This document shows positions 1 through 8,481 of a DNA stretch of 64,000 nucleotides, in pieces. A program made the translations under genes and the position numbers. Location of the stretch: the NCBI GenBank assembly GCA_035384605.1, contig DAOOIV010000016.1, positions 6,845 through 70,844 on the forward strand, read 5' to 3'. The notes beneath the pieces were generated by a model. The model was given only the letters and a program-made list of their open reading frames with translations, did not search any database and had not been told where the DNA came from. This DNA comes from Phycisphaerae bacterium (GTDB taxonomy: Bacteria; Planctomycetota; Phycisphaerae; UBA1845; PWPN01). Numbering within the stretch: the stretch's first letter is position 1; each line of letters starts with the position of its first letter.

Positions 1-1
1 G

Positions 2-1381
2 AGTATCGGCGACGGCCTCGTCGCCGCCATCCCGGCGTTCATCACCTCGGTGGCCGCCGGTATGCTCGTGACCCGAAGCAACGCCAAGAGCAACATGGGC
101 GAGGAACTCCTGGGACAACTCACCTCCCGGCCGATCGCCCTGACACTGGCCGCCGTCTTCCTGGGCTTCCTGTCGCTCACACCCCTGCCCAAACTCCCGC
201 TTCTCTTGTTGGGCGTCGGTTGCGGCGGTCTGGCCTATGTCGTCACCGCCACCCGTGCGTCCGCCGCCGCCATGGCCGCCGCCAAGGCCAAAGCCGAAAC
301 CAAGAAGCCTGAGCGGGTGGAAACCCTTCTGGCCGTCGATCCGATGGAACTCGATGTCGGACTGGGTTTGATCCGCCTCGTCGACAGAAAACAGGGCGGC
401 GATCTCCTCGACCGCATCACCAACATCCGCCGCCAGGTCGCCACCGACGTCGGTATCGTCGTGCCGCCCATCCGCGTCCGGGATCATCTCAAACTGGAAC
501 CCAATCAGTACACGGTCAAAATCCGCGGCGTCGAGGTCGCCCGCGGCGAGATCATGCCGGGCTACTACCTCGCCATCGACAACGGCACCGTGAGTATACC
601 CATCGCGGGAACGGCAGCCACCGAGCCGGCGTTCGGACTCCCAGCCGTTTGGATCACCGAAGGACAGCGCGCCGAGGCCGAACAACGCAACTATACCGTC
701 GTCCCGGCCTCCAGCGTGCTTGCAACTCACCTGACCGAGATCATCAAGCGACACGCCGATGAATTGCTTACCCGCGAACAAACGCATCAGTTGCTCGAAA
801 CGCTCAAGGAAAAGTCCCCCAAGGCCGTCGAGGATGTCGTCCCCAATCTCATCAAGGTCGGAGAGTTGCAGAGAGTCTTGCAGAATCTCTTGCGCGAGCG
901 AGTCCCGATCCGAGACCTGGAAACCATCCTCGAAACCGTCGGTGACTGGGCACCCCGCACCAAGGATACCGACATCCTTACCGAGTACGCCCGTAACGCC
1001 CTGGCAAGAACTATTTGCCAACTGTACAAAGATAAAGACAATGTCCTTCACGTGGTGACGCTGGATCCGAAGATTGAGGATCTGGTCAACGCGCATCTGG
1101 AGCGAACGGATCGTGGCACCTTCCTGAGCCTCCCGCCCGAGACGCAGAATCGTCTGGTGAAGGCCGTTCAGGAACGGGTCGAACAAGCCATGACAGGTGC
1201 CGGCGGCGCCGTCGTCGCCGTACTCTGTTCACCCCAGATTCGAATGTGGATTCGTCGCCTGATCGAGCCGGCCATGGCGCATGTGCCGGTGTTGGCCTTC
1301 AACGAGATCGTACGCGGTGTCGAGGTACGGTCCGTAGGATTGGTGGTACTGACCGATGGAGATGCAAACGTTTCAGGGTAA
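2..1381 (+). CDS. flhA: FlhA, flagellar export gate protein (5' end outside window)
   Basis: FlhA forms the ring of the flagellar type III export gate in the cytoplasmic membrane and docks chaperone-substrate complexes through its cytoplasmic domain. The frame is open from base 2, so the gene starts outside the window; the in-frame GTG at 50 is internal. The visible 459 residues begin with the conserved stretch SIGDGLVAAIPAFITS, then the last hydrophobic segments (near residues 40-80), a charged linker, and the full cytoplasmic domain with DPMELDVGLGLIRLVD and the PPIRVRD and MPGYYLAID stretches typical of FlhA. The next gene, flhF, starts 26 bp before its stop, so the two are probably translated together. 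Assignment is firm; only the N-terminal membrane half is missing from view. Confidence 0.95.
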   Translation, partial: SIGDGLVAAIPAFITSVAAGMLVTRSNAKSNMGEELLGQLTSRPIALTLAAVFLGFLSLTPLPKLPLLLLGVGCGGLAYVVTATRASAAAMAAAKAKAETKKPERVETLLAVDPMELDVGLGLIRLVDRKQGGDLLDRITNIRRQVATDVGIVVPPIRVRDHLKLEPNQYTVKIRGVEVARGEIMPGYYLAIDNGTVSIPIAGTAATEPAFGLPAVWITEGQRAEAEQRNYTVVPASSVLATHLTEIIKRHADELLTREQTHQLLETLKEKSPKAVEDVVPNLIKVGELQRVLQNLLRERVPIRDLETILETVGDWAPRTKDTDILTEYARNALARTICQLYKDKDNVLHVVTLDPKIEDLVNAHLERTDRGTFLSLPPETQNRLVKAVQERVEQAMTGAGGAVVAVLCSPQIRMWIRRLIEPAMAHVPVLAFNEIVRGVEVRSVGLVVLTDGDANVSG

Positions 1382-2753
1382 CTCGATGGCGGAGGTCCTC
1401 GAGAGGGTGAAACGCTCCCTTGGACCCGACGCGGTGATCCTCCACACCCGGACCCTCCGCCGCGGCGGCTTCCTGGGCCTGGGGGCCCGAACGATCATCG
1501 AAATCACGGCCAGTCGTGATGCGTCCGCCTTGAATCCGGCCGATCGGCGTGCTATGTTCGCACGTCGCATGGAGCACAATAGAGGGCAGCGGAGCACCCG
1601 GCTCAATGCCGCATCTCCGGCAATCCGGATGCCTCAGGCGGAAGAAACCCCTGTGAAGCCGTCAGGCGACGCCGATTCCACTGTATCGACTCAGCTCGCC
1701 GCCTTCAGCTCTTCCCTTCGCGGCGAGATGGGCGAACTGCGCGAGATGGTTCGCCAACTTCTCGATCGCTCTGCCGATCCATCACCCGCCCCAACCCACG
1801 ATTGGCCTCAGGAACTGCGCGATTACTACACCGGTCTGCTTCAGAACGACGTCGCCGAGGAGATCGCTCGTGAGGTGATCGCCGAGGCCCGGGTCCGATT
1901 GGCCGAGTCCGGCGGTCGATCGGTGACGGCTGGCGAAGCCCCTCAGGACGCCCAGAACCGCGATCGGCTCAAGACGCTGATCCCCCAGGTCATGGTCGAG
2001 ACCATCGAGCGAATGATTCCCCCGTGTGAACCGCTCCAGTGGGATGACTCGCGAAGAACCCGCTTTGTCGCCCTCGTCGGTCCCACCGGAGTCGGCAAGA
2101 CGACGACCATCGCCAAGCTGGCCGCCCATTTCAAGCTTCGTGAGGGCAAACGCGTCGGCCTGATCACTATCGATACCTATCGAATCGCCGCTGTTGAGCA
2201 GATTCGGGCCTACGCCGATATCCTCAACATTCCCCTGGAAGTCGTCATGACCCCCGAGGGAATGATCGACGCCATCGCCAATCTGACCGACTGCGATCTG
2301 GTCCTGATCGATACCTCGGGTCGAAGCCAGCGGGACGTTCAACGCCTCGATGACCTGAAGGAATTCCTCGACCTCGCTCGCCGGGTTGCCCGCCTCGGCC
2401 GCATGCCGGCGGAATCGACCGATGAGTCCTCGCTCGAGGTCCATCTCGTCCTCTCCTGTACCGCGCATCCGTCCCAGTTGATCGAGGTGGCGGAGAAGTT
2501 CTCTTCCCTCGGTATCGATCGCGTCGTGTTCACCAAGCTCGACGAGGCGCTGGGGCTCGGCGTGATTCTCAATGTCATTCGCCGGCTCAATCTGAAATTG
2601 TCGTATCTGACAACCGGTCAGGATGTGCCGGACGATATCGAGGTCGGTCAGCGTCGTCGAATAGCAGAATTGATTCTGGGCAGGCGCAGTCCCTCGCCCG
2701 GATCGGCCGACGCCGCGTCGGCGCCCGGGCCGGTGATCGATCACGTCGCGTGA
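1356..2753 (+). CDS. flhF: FlhF, SRP-type GTPase for flagellar placement
   Basis: FlhF is an SRP-family GTPase (relative of Ffh and FtsY) that recruits early flagellar parts to the cell pole or chosen site. The 465-residue protein has an N-terminal B-domain (TFQGNSMAEVLERVKRSLG, residues 5-24), a low-conservation linker, and the NG domain: G1 GPTGVGKTT at 242-250, DTYR at 273-276, DTSG at 319-322 and TKLD at 392-395. Length is normal for the family. Two in-frame ATGs (1356 and 1362) could start it; both lie inside the end of flhA. Its stop TGA overlaps the flhG GTG by 4 bp (GTGA), which implies coupling with its regulator FlhG. Confidence 0.95.
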   Translation: MEMQTFQGNSMAEVLERVKRSLGPDAVILHTRTLRRGGFLGLGARTIIEITASRDASALNPADRRAMFARRMEHNRGQRSTRLNAASPAIRMPQAEETPVKPSGDADSTVSTQLAAFSSSLRGEMGELREMVRQLLDRSADPSPAPTHDWPQELRDYYTGLLQNDVAEEIAREVIAEARVRLAESGGRSVTAGEAPQDAQNRDRLKTLIPQVMVETIERMIPPCEPLQWDDSRRTRFVALVGPTGVGKTTTIAKLAAHFKLREGKRVGLITIDTYRIAAVEQIRAYADILNIPLEVVMTPEGMIDAIANLTDCDLVLIDTSGRSQRDVQRLDDLKEFLDLARRVARLGRMPAESTDESSLEVHLVLSCTAHPSQLIEVAEKFSSLGIDRVVFTKLDEALGLGVILNVIRRLNLKLSYLTTGQDVPDDIEVGQRRRIAELILGRRSPSPGSADAASAPGPVIDHVA

Positions 2754-3700
2754 GCGATCTCTTTTCGGCGGGAGAAGGTGGCCGGGAGGGCCGCATGTTC
2801 GGTCGTGAGCACCAGACCAGGAGGGTTGATCAGGCCCATCAGCTCCGACAACTGATGACCTCTGCTCACGCTGCCCCAACGCCCAAGCAGGGTCACATCA
2901 TCGCCGTGACCAGCGGTAAGGGAGGCGTCGGCAAAACGCTTCTGGCGGCAAACCTGTCCATCGCCTTGGCCGCTCGCGGACATCGTGTTGCGCTTTTTGA
3001 CATGGATATGGGCTTGGCCAACGCCGACATCGTTTTGGGCATTGAGGCTGCCTGGACCTGGCGAGACCTCCTGGCTGGCCGTCGGTCGCTCGATGAGGTC
3101 ATCGTCCAGGGACCCGGTGGAATCGCCCTTGTCCCAGGAGCGTCCGGCGTCTCACAAATGGCCAATCTCTCTGAATTTGAACGACATCAACTGATCGCTG
3201 CCGCCGAACGGGCCGCCCAGATTCATGACTTGGTCGTCTTTGACTGCGGCGCTGGCATTTCGCACAACGTCGTTTCTGTCGCTTCCTTCGCTGATACCAT
3301 ACTCGTAGTTACTACCCCGGAACCCACCTCGGTCACTGACGCCTATGCGATGATCAAAGCGCTTACTCAGGAACAAAGCCGCGGCCGACAGGCCATGTCC
3401 GCCTCAGTCGGCGTGATCGTCAATCTCGCCGAGAGTCGCCGCGAAGCCCGTGATACCTACGAACGTCTGGCCGGCGTGGCGGCCCGGTTCCTCCACCTGC
3501 CGGTCAACGATTACGGCTATGTCCTCCGCGACGAGCACGTGCCCGCCGCCGTGCGGCAACGATATCCTGTGGTTCTGCAATACCCGCGCTGTTCGGCCAG
3601 CAGTTGCCTGATGGTCTCCGCCGGACGGCTGTCGCGGGAACTGGGCAAGGGTGAAGAGCAGCAGAGCCTGTTTTATCGGGTCATGAATATGTTCTTATAG
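2750..3700 (+). CDS. flhG: FlhG, MinD-like ATPase regulating FlhF and flagellar number
   Basis: FlhG (also YlxH, FleN) is a MinD/ParA-type ATPase that limits flagellar number and stimulates the FlhF GTPase. Start is GTG at 2750, overlapping the flhF stop (GTGA). The N-terminal tail carries DQAHQLR at residues 27-33; in the known family, the DQAxxLR helix is the part that activates FlhF. The deviant Walker A SGKGGVGKT lies at 55-63 and the switch region DMDMGLANAD at 84-93. Full length is 316 residues with a C-terminal end rich in basic and polar residues, where membrane-binding helices usually sit. An internal ATG at residue 16 is a possible alternative start, and it would keep the activator motif. 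Confidence 0.93.
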   Translation: MSDLFSAGEGGREGRMFGREHQTRRVDQAHQLRQLMTSAHAAPTPKQGHIIAVTSGKGGVGKTLLAANLSIALAARGHRVALFDMDMGLANADIVLGIEAAWTWRDLLAGRRSLDEVIVQGPGGIALVPGASGVSQMANLSEFERHQLIAAAERAAQIHDLVVFDCGAGISHNVVSVASFADTILVVTTPEPTSVTDAYAMIKALTQEQSRGRQAMSASVGVIVNLAESRREARDTYERLAGVAARFLHLPVNDYGYVLRDEHVPAAVRQRYPVVLQYPRCSASSCLMVSAGRLSRELGKGEEQQSLFYRVMNMFL

Positions 3701-3716
3701 GCTCGTGGATCGTAGA

Positions 3717-3741
3717 CGTTATCTCGTCGATAACGCCGTTT
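3717..3741 (+). terminator. Possible weak hairpin terminator after flhG
   Basis: A 7-bp inverted repeat (CGTTATC at 3717-3723, GATAACG at 3729-3735) with a 5-nt loop is followed by CCGTTTT. The stem is short and AT-rich, so it may only partly stop transcription between flhG and the following small membrane gene. Confidence 0.35.
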
Positions 3742-3902
3742 TCTGCTAAACCACCCGAGAGGGTTTGCCGTTACTTTCTCTCATAACCTTCGGGCCGGAG
3801 ATCCGCATGGTTTGCCGGTGTCTTTCCGGACCGCAAGGCTCGTATGTTGCGGCCCGCATGAAGGCGGTTCGCTTGAGACTTCGGCAACAAGGATGTTGCG
3901 AC

Positions 3903-4220
3903 ATGGTGAGGCTTTGCGGAGCTGCGTTCGGCTTATTCGCGTTCAGCATCACGATTCTGCTCGGGCTGCTCGCGGGTAACCCGGCTGATGTCATTCTGAC
4001 CCGGGCCTTGCAGGCCATGCTGGCCTTCTGCCTGCTCGGAATAGGTGCTGGATGGGTCGCTTGCCGGTTGTTGGACGAACACGCGCTCCGCAAGCATCGC
4101 GAGTTGTTCCCCGCCGAAGGCTTGGCGGAGCAGAACGCCGGAAAGGCTCCGGCCGGCTCCCAAGACAAGGCGAAGCCGCCGTCCGCAGGGGGCAGGCAGG
4201 AAGTCGCCCAGCCCCGCTGA
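3903..4220 (+). CDS. Small two-helix membrane protein in the flagellar cluster, function unknown
   Basis: Not recognised as a named family. The 105-residue product has two hydrophobic segments (about residues 5-26 and 33-55) separated by a short loop containing NPADVILTRA, followed by a hydrophilic, basic and proline-rich tail that should face the cytoplasm. I chose the ATG at 3903 because AGGA lies 9 nt upstream and the first helix starts right after it. The frame is open further upstream (TTG at 3765, ATG at 3858), but that extra part reads like non-coding sequence. It sits between flhG and fliA on the same strand, so a flagellar or membrane-anchoring role is only an inference from position. 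Confidence 0.6.
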   Translation: MVRLCGAAFGLFAFSITILLGLLAGNPADVILTRALQAMLAFCLLGIGAGWVACRLLDEHALRKHRELFPAEGLAEQNAGKAPAGSQDKAKPPSAGGRQEVAQPR

Positions 4221-4263
4221 TGCCTGACGGTCGGCTATTAAGGACCGTTCTGGGAGGTAGCGG

Positions 4264-5040
4264 ATGGTTGAAGCGGATGTGGATGTCCAGCAACTCTGGA
4301 AGGAATACAAGAGGACGGGAGAAAGGACGCTTCGAAATGCTCTCATGGAATTCTACCTGCCGCTCGTCAGGTACACCGCCGAACGTATCTCTGCCAAGCT
4401 CCCCAACGAAGTCGACGTCGAGGATCTCGTCTCCGCCGGTACCTTCGGCTTGATCGATGCTATTGAGGCCTTTGATCTCAGCCGCGGAGTCAAATTCGAA
4501 ACCTACTGCTCGCCCCGCATCCGCGGCGCCATCCTTGATGAACTCCGGACCATGGATTGGGTGCCTCGCTTGGTCAGAAGCCGGGCACATAAGCTCGAAA
4601 CCGCCACCAAGGTCTTGCGGGCCGAGCTCGGACGCTTGCCCTCCAACGATGAGATCGCCGACCGGCTGGGAATGGACCGATCCGAGTTCGAGAAGCTCCT
4701 CGGCGATGCCAACGCCGTCTTGCTGATTTCCCTGTCACGCAGCTATGTCGATCAGGACTCCGATCACGAACTTCAGGAAATCGATGTCCTCGCGGACCGC
4801 CGCACCTGCGATCCCGTGGAGGGGTTTTCCGAACGAGATCTCCGCGACGTGGTCATGAGAACCCTCACCGAAATCGAACGGCTCATCCTCATTCTCTACT
4901 ACTATGAGGAAATGACCATGAAGGAAATCGGAGCCACCCTGGACCTGTCGGAAAGCCGTGTCAGCCAGATGCACTCCAGCATCTTGGCCCGCCTCCGCGG
5001 CCACCTTCGCAGCCGCGGCTTGCTGGAAAGCGGCGTCTGA
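4264..5040 (+). CDS. fliA: FliA/WhiG-family sigma factor (sigma-28)
   Basis: RNA polymerase sigma factor of the FliA/WhiG class, which directs transcription of late flagellar and chemotaxis genes. The 258-residue protein has region 2 (DLVSAGTFGLIDAIEAFD, then FETYCSPRIRGAILDELR for core binding and -10 recognition), region 3 (LPSNDEIADRLGM) and region 4 with a helix-turn-helix (MTMKEIGATLDLSESRVSQ). Length matches the family. The start at 4264 is supported by GGGAGG about 7 nt upstream. No anti-sigma factor FlgM is visible nearby. Its position after flhAFG is the arrangement seen in many bacteria. Confidence 0.93.
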   Translation: MVEADVDVQQLWKEYKRTGERTLRNALMEFYLPLVRYTAERISAKLPNEVDVEDLVSAGTFGLIDAIEAFDLSRGVKFETYCSPRIRGAILDELRTMDWVPRLVRSRAHKLETATKVLRAELGRLPSNDEIADRLGMDRSEFEKLLGDANAVLLISLSRSYVDQDSDHELQEIDVLADRRTCDPVEGFSERDLRDVVMRTLTEIERLILILYYYEEMTMKEIGATLDLSESRVSQMHSSILARLRGHLRSRGLLESGV

Positions 5041-5157
5041 CCTTTCGCCTGATCCTCAAAAAGGCCTTTTCGGACGGCCGGCAAGCACACCGTGGCGCAA
5101 TCCTGTCTTGTTTCTGGACACGCCGGACCTTCGCTCACCAGGCGCATCCTCTGGCTG

Positions 5158-5190
5158 TCAAGAAGCTTGCGGCCAGAGTCCGATATAATA
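5158..5190 (+). promoter_or_regulatory. Candidate promoter, possibly FliA-type, before the 102-residue gene
   Basis: TATAAT at 5184-5189 overlaps CCGATA at 5180-5185, the core of the sigma-28 -10 element (GCCGATAA). A TCAA at 5158-5161 lies at roughly the place of the sigma-28 -35 TAAA, though the spacing is about 2 nt longer than usual. No good sigma-70 -35 is found at 16-18 nt. The site lies about 50 bp before the GTG start at 5240. That a FliA promoter sits directly after fliA is plausible but unproven. Confidence 0.35.
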
Positions 5191-5239
5191 ATTGCCGGTT
5201 CCGTCTGCCCGGGGCCGCGGCCGGCGGAGGACAACAACC

Positions 5240-5548
5240 GTGTCCGCTATGCCTCCCAACATCGTCGGTTCCGTGTTGCAGAGCCACATCGCTCAGCATC
5301 AGGTCTCCACGGTCCGGGAGGCGGACGAAAGCCAGCGCGACAGCGCCGGCCGCCGACAAGCCTCCGTGGTCGACGAGAGGGATACCACTGTCGGGACCAC
5401 CGATACCGATACCCAGATCCACGCGGACGCCGAGGGCACCGGTAGTCAGGGTAGGGCCTTCAGTTCGCCGGAGGAACAAGAACAGAACGCGGACCAGTCA
5501 CATTCCCCCCAAGGGGACGAAGGTCGTAATATTGATCTGCAGGCTTGA
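5240..5548 (+). CDS. Uncharacterised 102-residue hydrophilic protein downstream of fliA
   Basis: No known domain recognised. Start GTG at 5240 has GGAGGA about 9 nt upstream, which is a good ribosome binding site. The product begins with a short conserved-looking part (MPPNIVGSVLQSHIAQHQV after the start), then becomes very charged and polar, rich in Asp, Glu, Gln, Ser and Thr, with no cysteine and no membrane segment. It looks like a soluble, partly disordered protein. It follows fliA on the same strand with a candidate promoter in between, so a flagellar or regulatory link is possible; for example a small partner of a sigma factor, but no FlgM-like motif is visible. Confidence 0.6.
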   Translation: MSAMPPNIVGSVLQSHIAQHQVSTVREADESQRDSAGRRQASVVDERDTTVGTTDTDTQIHADAEGTGSQGRAFSSPEEQEQNADQSHSPQGDEGRNIDLQA

Positions 5549-5697
5549 AGAACCGATGCTCTTCAGCTCGCCTGCCGGGGTGGTGCTGCCAACGGCGGCC
5601 GCCTCGATCACGGAAGTTGCAGCAAGAACCATGAATCGCAGACGCCTTTGATCCGAGACGGAACGCCGGCGTCGCAAGGCTGAGAGCACGGACGCGT

Positions 5698-6507
5698 ATG
5701 GCCCACAGCGGACGCATTCTGCCCCCCGAAACCGCCGGCGGTCGCACCCCGTCATGCAGCCCCCTATCTGATCAACCGGCTCGTGCGCCCCATTGGCCGA
5801 TCCTCGCAGCCCTGTCAGTACTCATAACGGGTCTGTCTTTGTCCGGTTGCACGCCGATTGATGCTTCCGGCTGTCTTCCTCAGCTCCCCAACCCGATCAT
5901 CAACGTCCGCGAGGCGCCGCGCGTCCCCCCGCCACCTCCTCCCACATCACTCAAGAGAATCAGCGATCGGACCATCGTCGTGGACGCCGGCCATGGAGGT
6001 AAGGATCCCGGTGCCCTTCCCAAGTTCCGCGGCCAACTGAGAGAGAAAGATATCAATCTGGATATCGCTACCAGAATCGGCAACGACCTCAGCTCTCGGG
6101 GGGCCCGGGTGGTGATGACCCGCACCAGTGATGTGTTCCTTGAACTCGACGATCGGTCAAGGCTGGCCGACCGACACCGCGCCGATCTGTTTTTGTCGAT
6201 CCACGCCGACTCGTCAGCCAAGAAATGGATCTCCGGAACGGGCATCCACATTCACCCCCGCGCTAACTACGAAACCATGCGAATGGCCCAATGCATCGCG
6301 GCGGCCTTTCGCCGGAACGACATATCCTGCCGTGGAATCGTGCGAAACAACTTCCACGTACTCCGCGAACACAACAGCCCCGGCATCCTCATCGAATGTG
6401 GGTATATGACCAATGCCGCCGATGCTCAACGGCTTAACGACCCCGCTTACCGTTCCAGGCTCGCCTCCGCCATCGCCGAGGGCATCGCCGACTACTTCTC
6501 CCGCTGA
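5698..6507 (+). CDS. Lipoprotein N-acetylmuramoyl-L-alanine amidase (Amidase_3)
   Basis: Zinc amidase that cleaves the bond between N-acetylmuramic acid and L-alanine in peptidoglycan. A hydrophobic segment (about 34-50) ends in the lipobox LSGC with Cys51, so it should be a lipoprotein. A proline-rich linker follows, then the catalytic domain with DAGHGGKDPG (His99), the zinc-ligand glutamate in LREKDIN (Glu116), SIHAD (His169) and IECGYMTN (catalytic Glu233). Length is 269 residues. The N-terminal 33 residues before the hydrophobic stretch are longer than usual for a signal peptide, so the true start may be later, though no better site is evident. A role in wall opening for the flagellum or in cell separation is inference from the neighbouring genes. 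Confidence 0.88.
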   Translation: MAHSGRILPPETAGGRTPSCSPLSDQPARAPHWPILAALSVLITGLSLSGCTPIDASGCLPQLPNPIINVREAPRVPPPPPPTSLKRISDRTIVVDAGHGGKDPGALPKFRGQLREKDINLDIATRIGNDLSSRGARVVMTRTSDVFLELDDRSRLADRHRADLFLSIHADSSAKKWISGTGIHIHPRANYETMRMAQCIAAAFRRNDISCRGIVRNNFHVLREHNSPGILIECGYMTNAADAQRLNDPAYRSRLASAIAEGIADYFSR

Positions 6508-6510
6508 CCT

Positions 6511-8481
6511 CTATGGTTTGCCGCAGATCGCCCTCGCCACCGGGTCGACAAATTTCGGATCGACTTGCTTGCGCACGACGTCGGTCGCCGGCTGCACGAT
6601 TCCGGCCTGCAGCTCCCCGTCGCCCATCCGACCTTTCAGGTCGGTCAGCGCCTTGGCAACAGGATCGTAATAGGGCTTGTGGGCGATCATCCCAACATTG
6701 TGGTAACCGGTCCGCTCCAACCATCGCCCAACCGACAGCAGATACGCGGACAACTTCCTGCTCAACGCGGCGTTCTCGATGTCACCTGCCGCCGAACGGG
6801 CGAATTCCAGCCCTCCTGCGTGTATATCGAGCATGAATGCCAGGTCTTCCAGAATGCGACGCTGCCACTCGCCAATGACCAAAGCCAGCGGGCCTCGGGC
6901 CGTTTCATCGGTGGCCAGCATCCGGATCCGCTCTGCCAATTGCCGCGAATCCTCCACGTCTTCGCGCGTCAATGACATCCATCCCTCGGCCACCGCGCTG
7001 GCATCCCGGCAAACCAGGCCGCGGGCCAGTCGCGGAATCGCCCCGTCAACCGGATCGGCCGGATCCTCGCCCCACAAAACCATCGAGTAGGCAACAATAT
7101 TCGGCATCTGCACCAGCGGCGTCTGGGCATTGCCTTGGGCGGCCTGTAGACCATGATCGATCGGCCAGCGAGCCTCCCGCTTGATCAGCTCGATCCGCAA
7201 GTCGGTCAGCGGCCCGCAGGGTTCGTTCTCAATCAGCCCATATGGAAAGTGAATCGCCTTGTCTTTCAGCTTGTACTTCTCGCAGGCGGCAATGTGCTCG
7301 GGCCAGAAAACGGTCATCATCCACGGCGGCCGGACACGCTCGACCATCCCGCCGACAGCCTGGTCGATATTCTGCTCCCGCGTGCCCGTGCCCCAACCCA
7401 TCCACGTCCAGTAGATCAACGGCTGCTCGCTGGGTCGTTTCCCGTATTTGTCGATCAGCTCACGATGACCCGCCAGAATATCCACAAACGCCGAGGCCGG
7501 ACTGCCCTTCCACCCGCCGGGGTCAGAGTCAATGACGCAGTAGCCGTCCGCGTTGGGCACCGTGCGGTACAGGTCGCTCCGATGATCGAGTATTTTCTTC
7601 AGGTTGTCAGGCTCTCCCGGATCGAGCAACTTCTCGAAATCGAAGTACTCGCGGTTCTCAATCGGCACGCCGCGCGAGTCCTCGGTGATATTGTTCGGGC
7701 AACTCACGACAAAACCCTTCATCCCTCGCTGCTCGTGCAGGTAGTCGATGATCTCGGCGTATTTCCTCAGGTACGCCTCGTCTTCCTTCGACAGAGGGTG
7801 CGGCAGAAGTTCCATCATCGGCCACATCTGCATGCAGTTGAACCCCAGGTGGGCCAGCAGGTCGATGTACCGCTTCCAGTCCTGCAGCGACCACGTCCGC
7901 AGCGAGTACGGGTTGTTGTACGCCCAGTGCAGGTGGGCATACATGCTTCGGATGCGGATGTGCGGCCGGCCCTCCACGGTCAGTGGAACGTCGATGCCGA
8001 CGTCACCCGGACTCCCCTTTAAGCGGCGAATCAGTGCGAAAACGCCGAACTTCAGCCCGCCCGGATCATGGTCCGACCCGATCGAAACCAGTGGGACCAC
8101 GCCCGAGCCGGACGTGTCCCTCCTTTCTGCGTGGATGACGAAGGCCTCGCCGAGATCCGCGTGTTTCTGGAAGAGCGAGCCTTTGATCAACTCTGTGGCC
8201 GTCCCGACTCCAATCGCGATGACCGGCCGGTCGGCAACGATCTCCGTGCCCGACCGGACCTGGACGACCTCCGGCCTGGCGCCGGTGAACATCTGGATCA
8301 CCGCACCGAGGTCCTCCGCCGCACGCCGCACGTACGCCGGCTGGCCTTCCACCAGTTGAATGGTGCATCCTTTCAGCGACAGGGTGCCGGTCTGTCCGCT
8401 CGCCCGCGCCGCCGGCAGGGCGCAAACCAGCAGGGCCGCTAAGGCCCACAGGCAAACCCCGTTTCCCGTTGCCCAGTTCAT
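6511..8481 (-). CDS. Secreted glycoside hydrolase, GH20/GH67-like architecture
   Basis: The start at 8481 has AAGGAGG about 5 nt upstream and is followed by a clear signal peptide ending near ALPAARASG; the open frame upstream is not coding. The 656-residue product then has a small alpha/beta domain (about 35-150) like the N-terminal domain of GH20 hexosaminidases and GH67 glucuronidases, and a TIM-barrel region starting with MYAHLHWAYNNPYSLRTW, where DWKRYIDLLAHLGFNCMQMW is typical of the first barrel strands and helices. Acidic positions such as the DSDPGGW and WTWMGWGTG stretches line likely active-site loops, but I cannot assign the catalytic pair. It probably acts on a complex glycan outside the cytoplasm. 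Convergent with the amidase gene (3 bp between stops). Confidence 0.7.
   Translation of the reverse strand: MNWATGNGVCLWALAALLVCALPAARASGQTGTLSLKGCTIQLVEGQPAYVRRAAEDLGAVIQMFTGARPEVVQVRSGTEIVADRPVIAIGVGTATELIKGSLFQKHADLGEAFVIHAERRDTSGSGVVPLVSIGSDHDPGGLKFGVFALIRRLKGSPGDVGIDVPLTVEGRPHIRIRSMYAHLHWAYNNPYSLRTWSLQDWKRYIDLLAHLGFNCMQMWPMMELLPHPLSKEDEAYLRKYAEIIDYLHEQRGMKGFVVSCPNNITEDSRGVPIENREYFDFEKLLDPGEPDNLKKILDHRSDLYRTVPNADGYCVIDSDPGGWKGSPASAFVDILAGHRELIDKYGKRPSEQPLIYWTWMGWGTGTREQNIDQAVGGMVERVRPPWMMTVFWPEHIAACEKYKLKDKAIHFPYGLIENEPCGPLTDLRIELIKREARWPIDHGLQAAQGNAQTPLVQMPNIVAYSMVLWGEDPADPVDGAIPRLARGLVCRDASAVAEGWMSLTREDVEDSRQLAERIRMLATDETARGPLALVIGEWQRRILEDLAFMLDIHAGGLEFARSAAGDIENAALSRKLSAYLLSVGRWLERTGYHNVGMIAHKPYYDPVAKALTDLKGRMGDGELQAGIVQPATDVVRKQVDPKFVDPVARAICGKP

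Noticed and set aside
1782..2879. 365-codon minus-strand frame opposite flhF
   Set aside because: It is antisense to a fully recognised gene, has no domain, and begins inside flhG; a product of high GC and codon periodicity.
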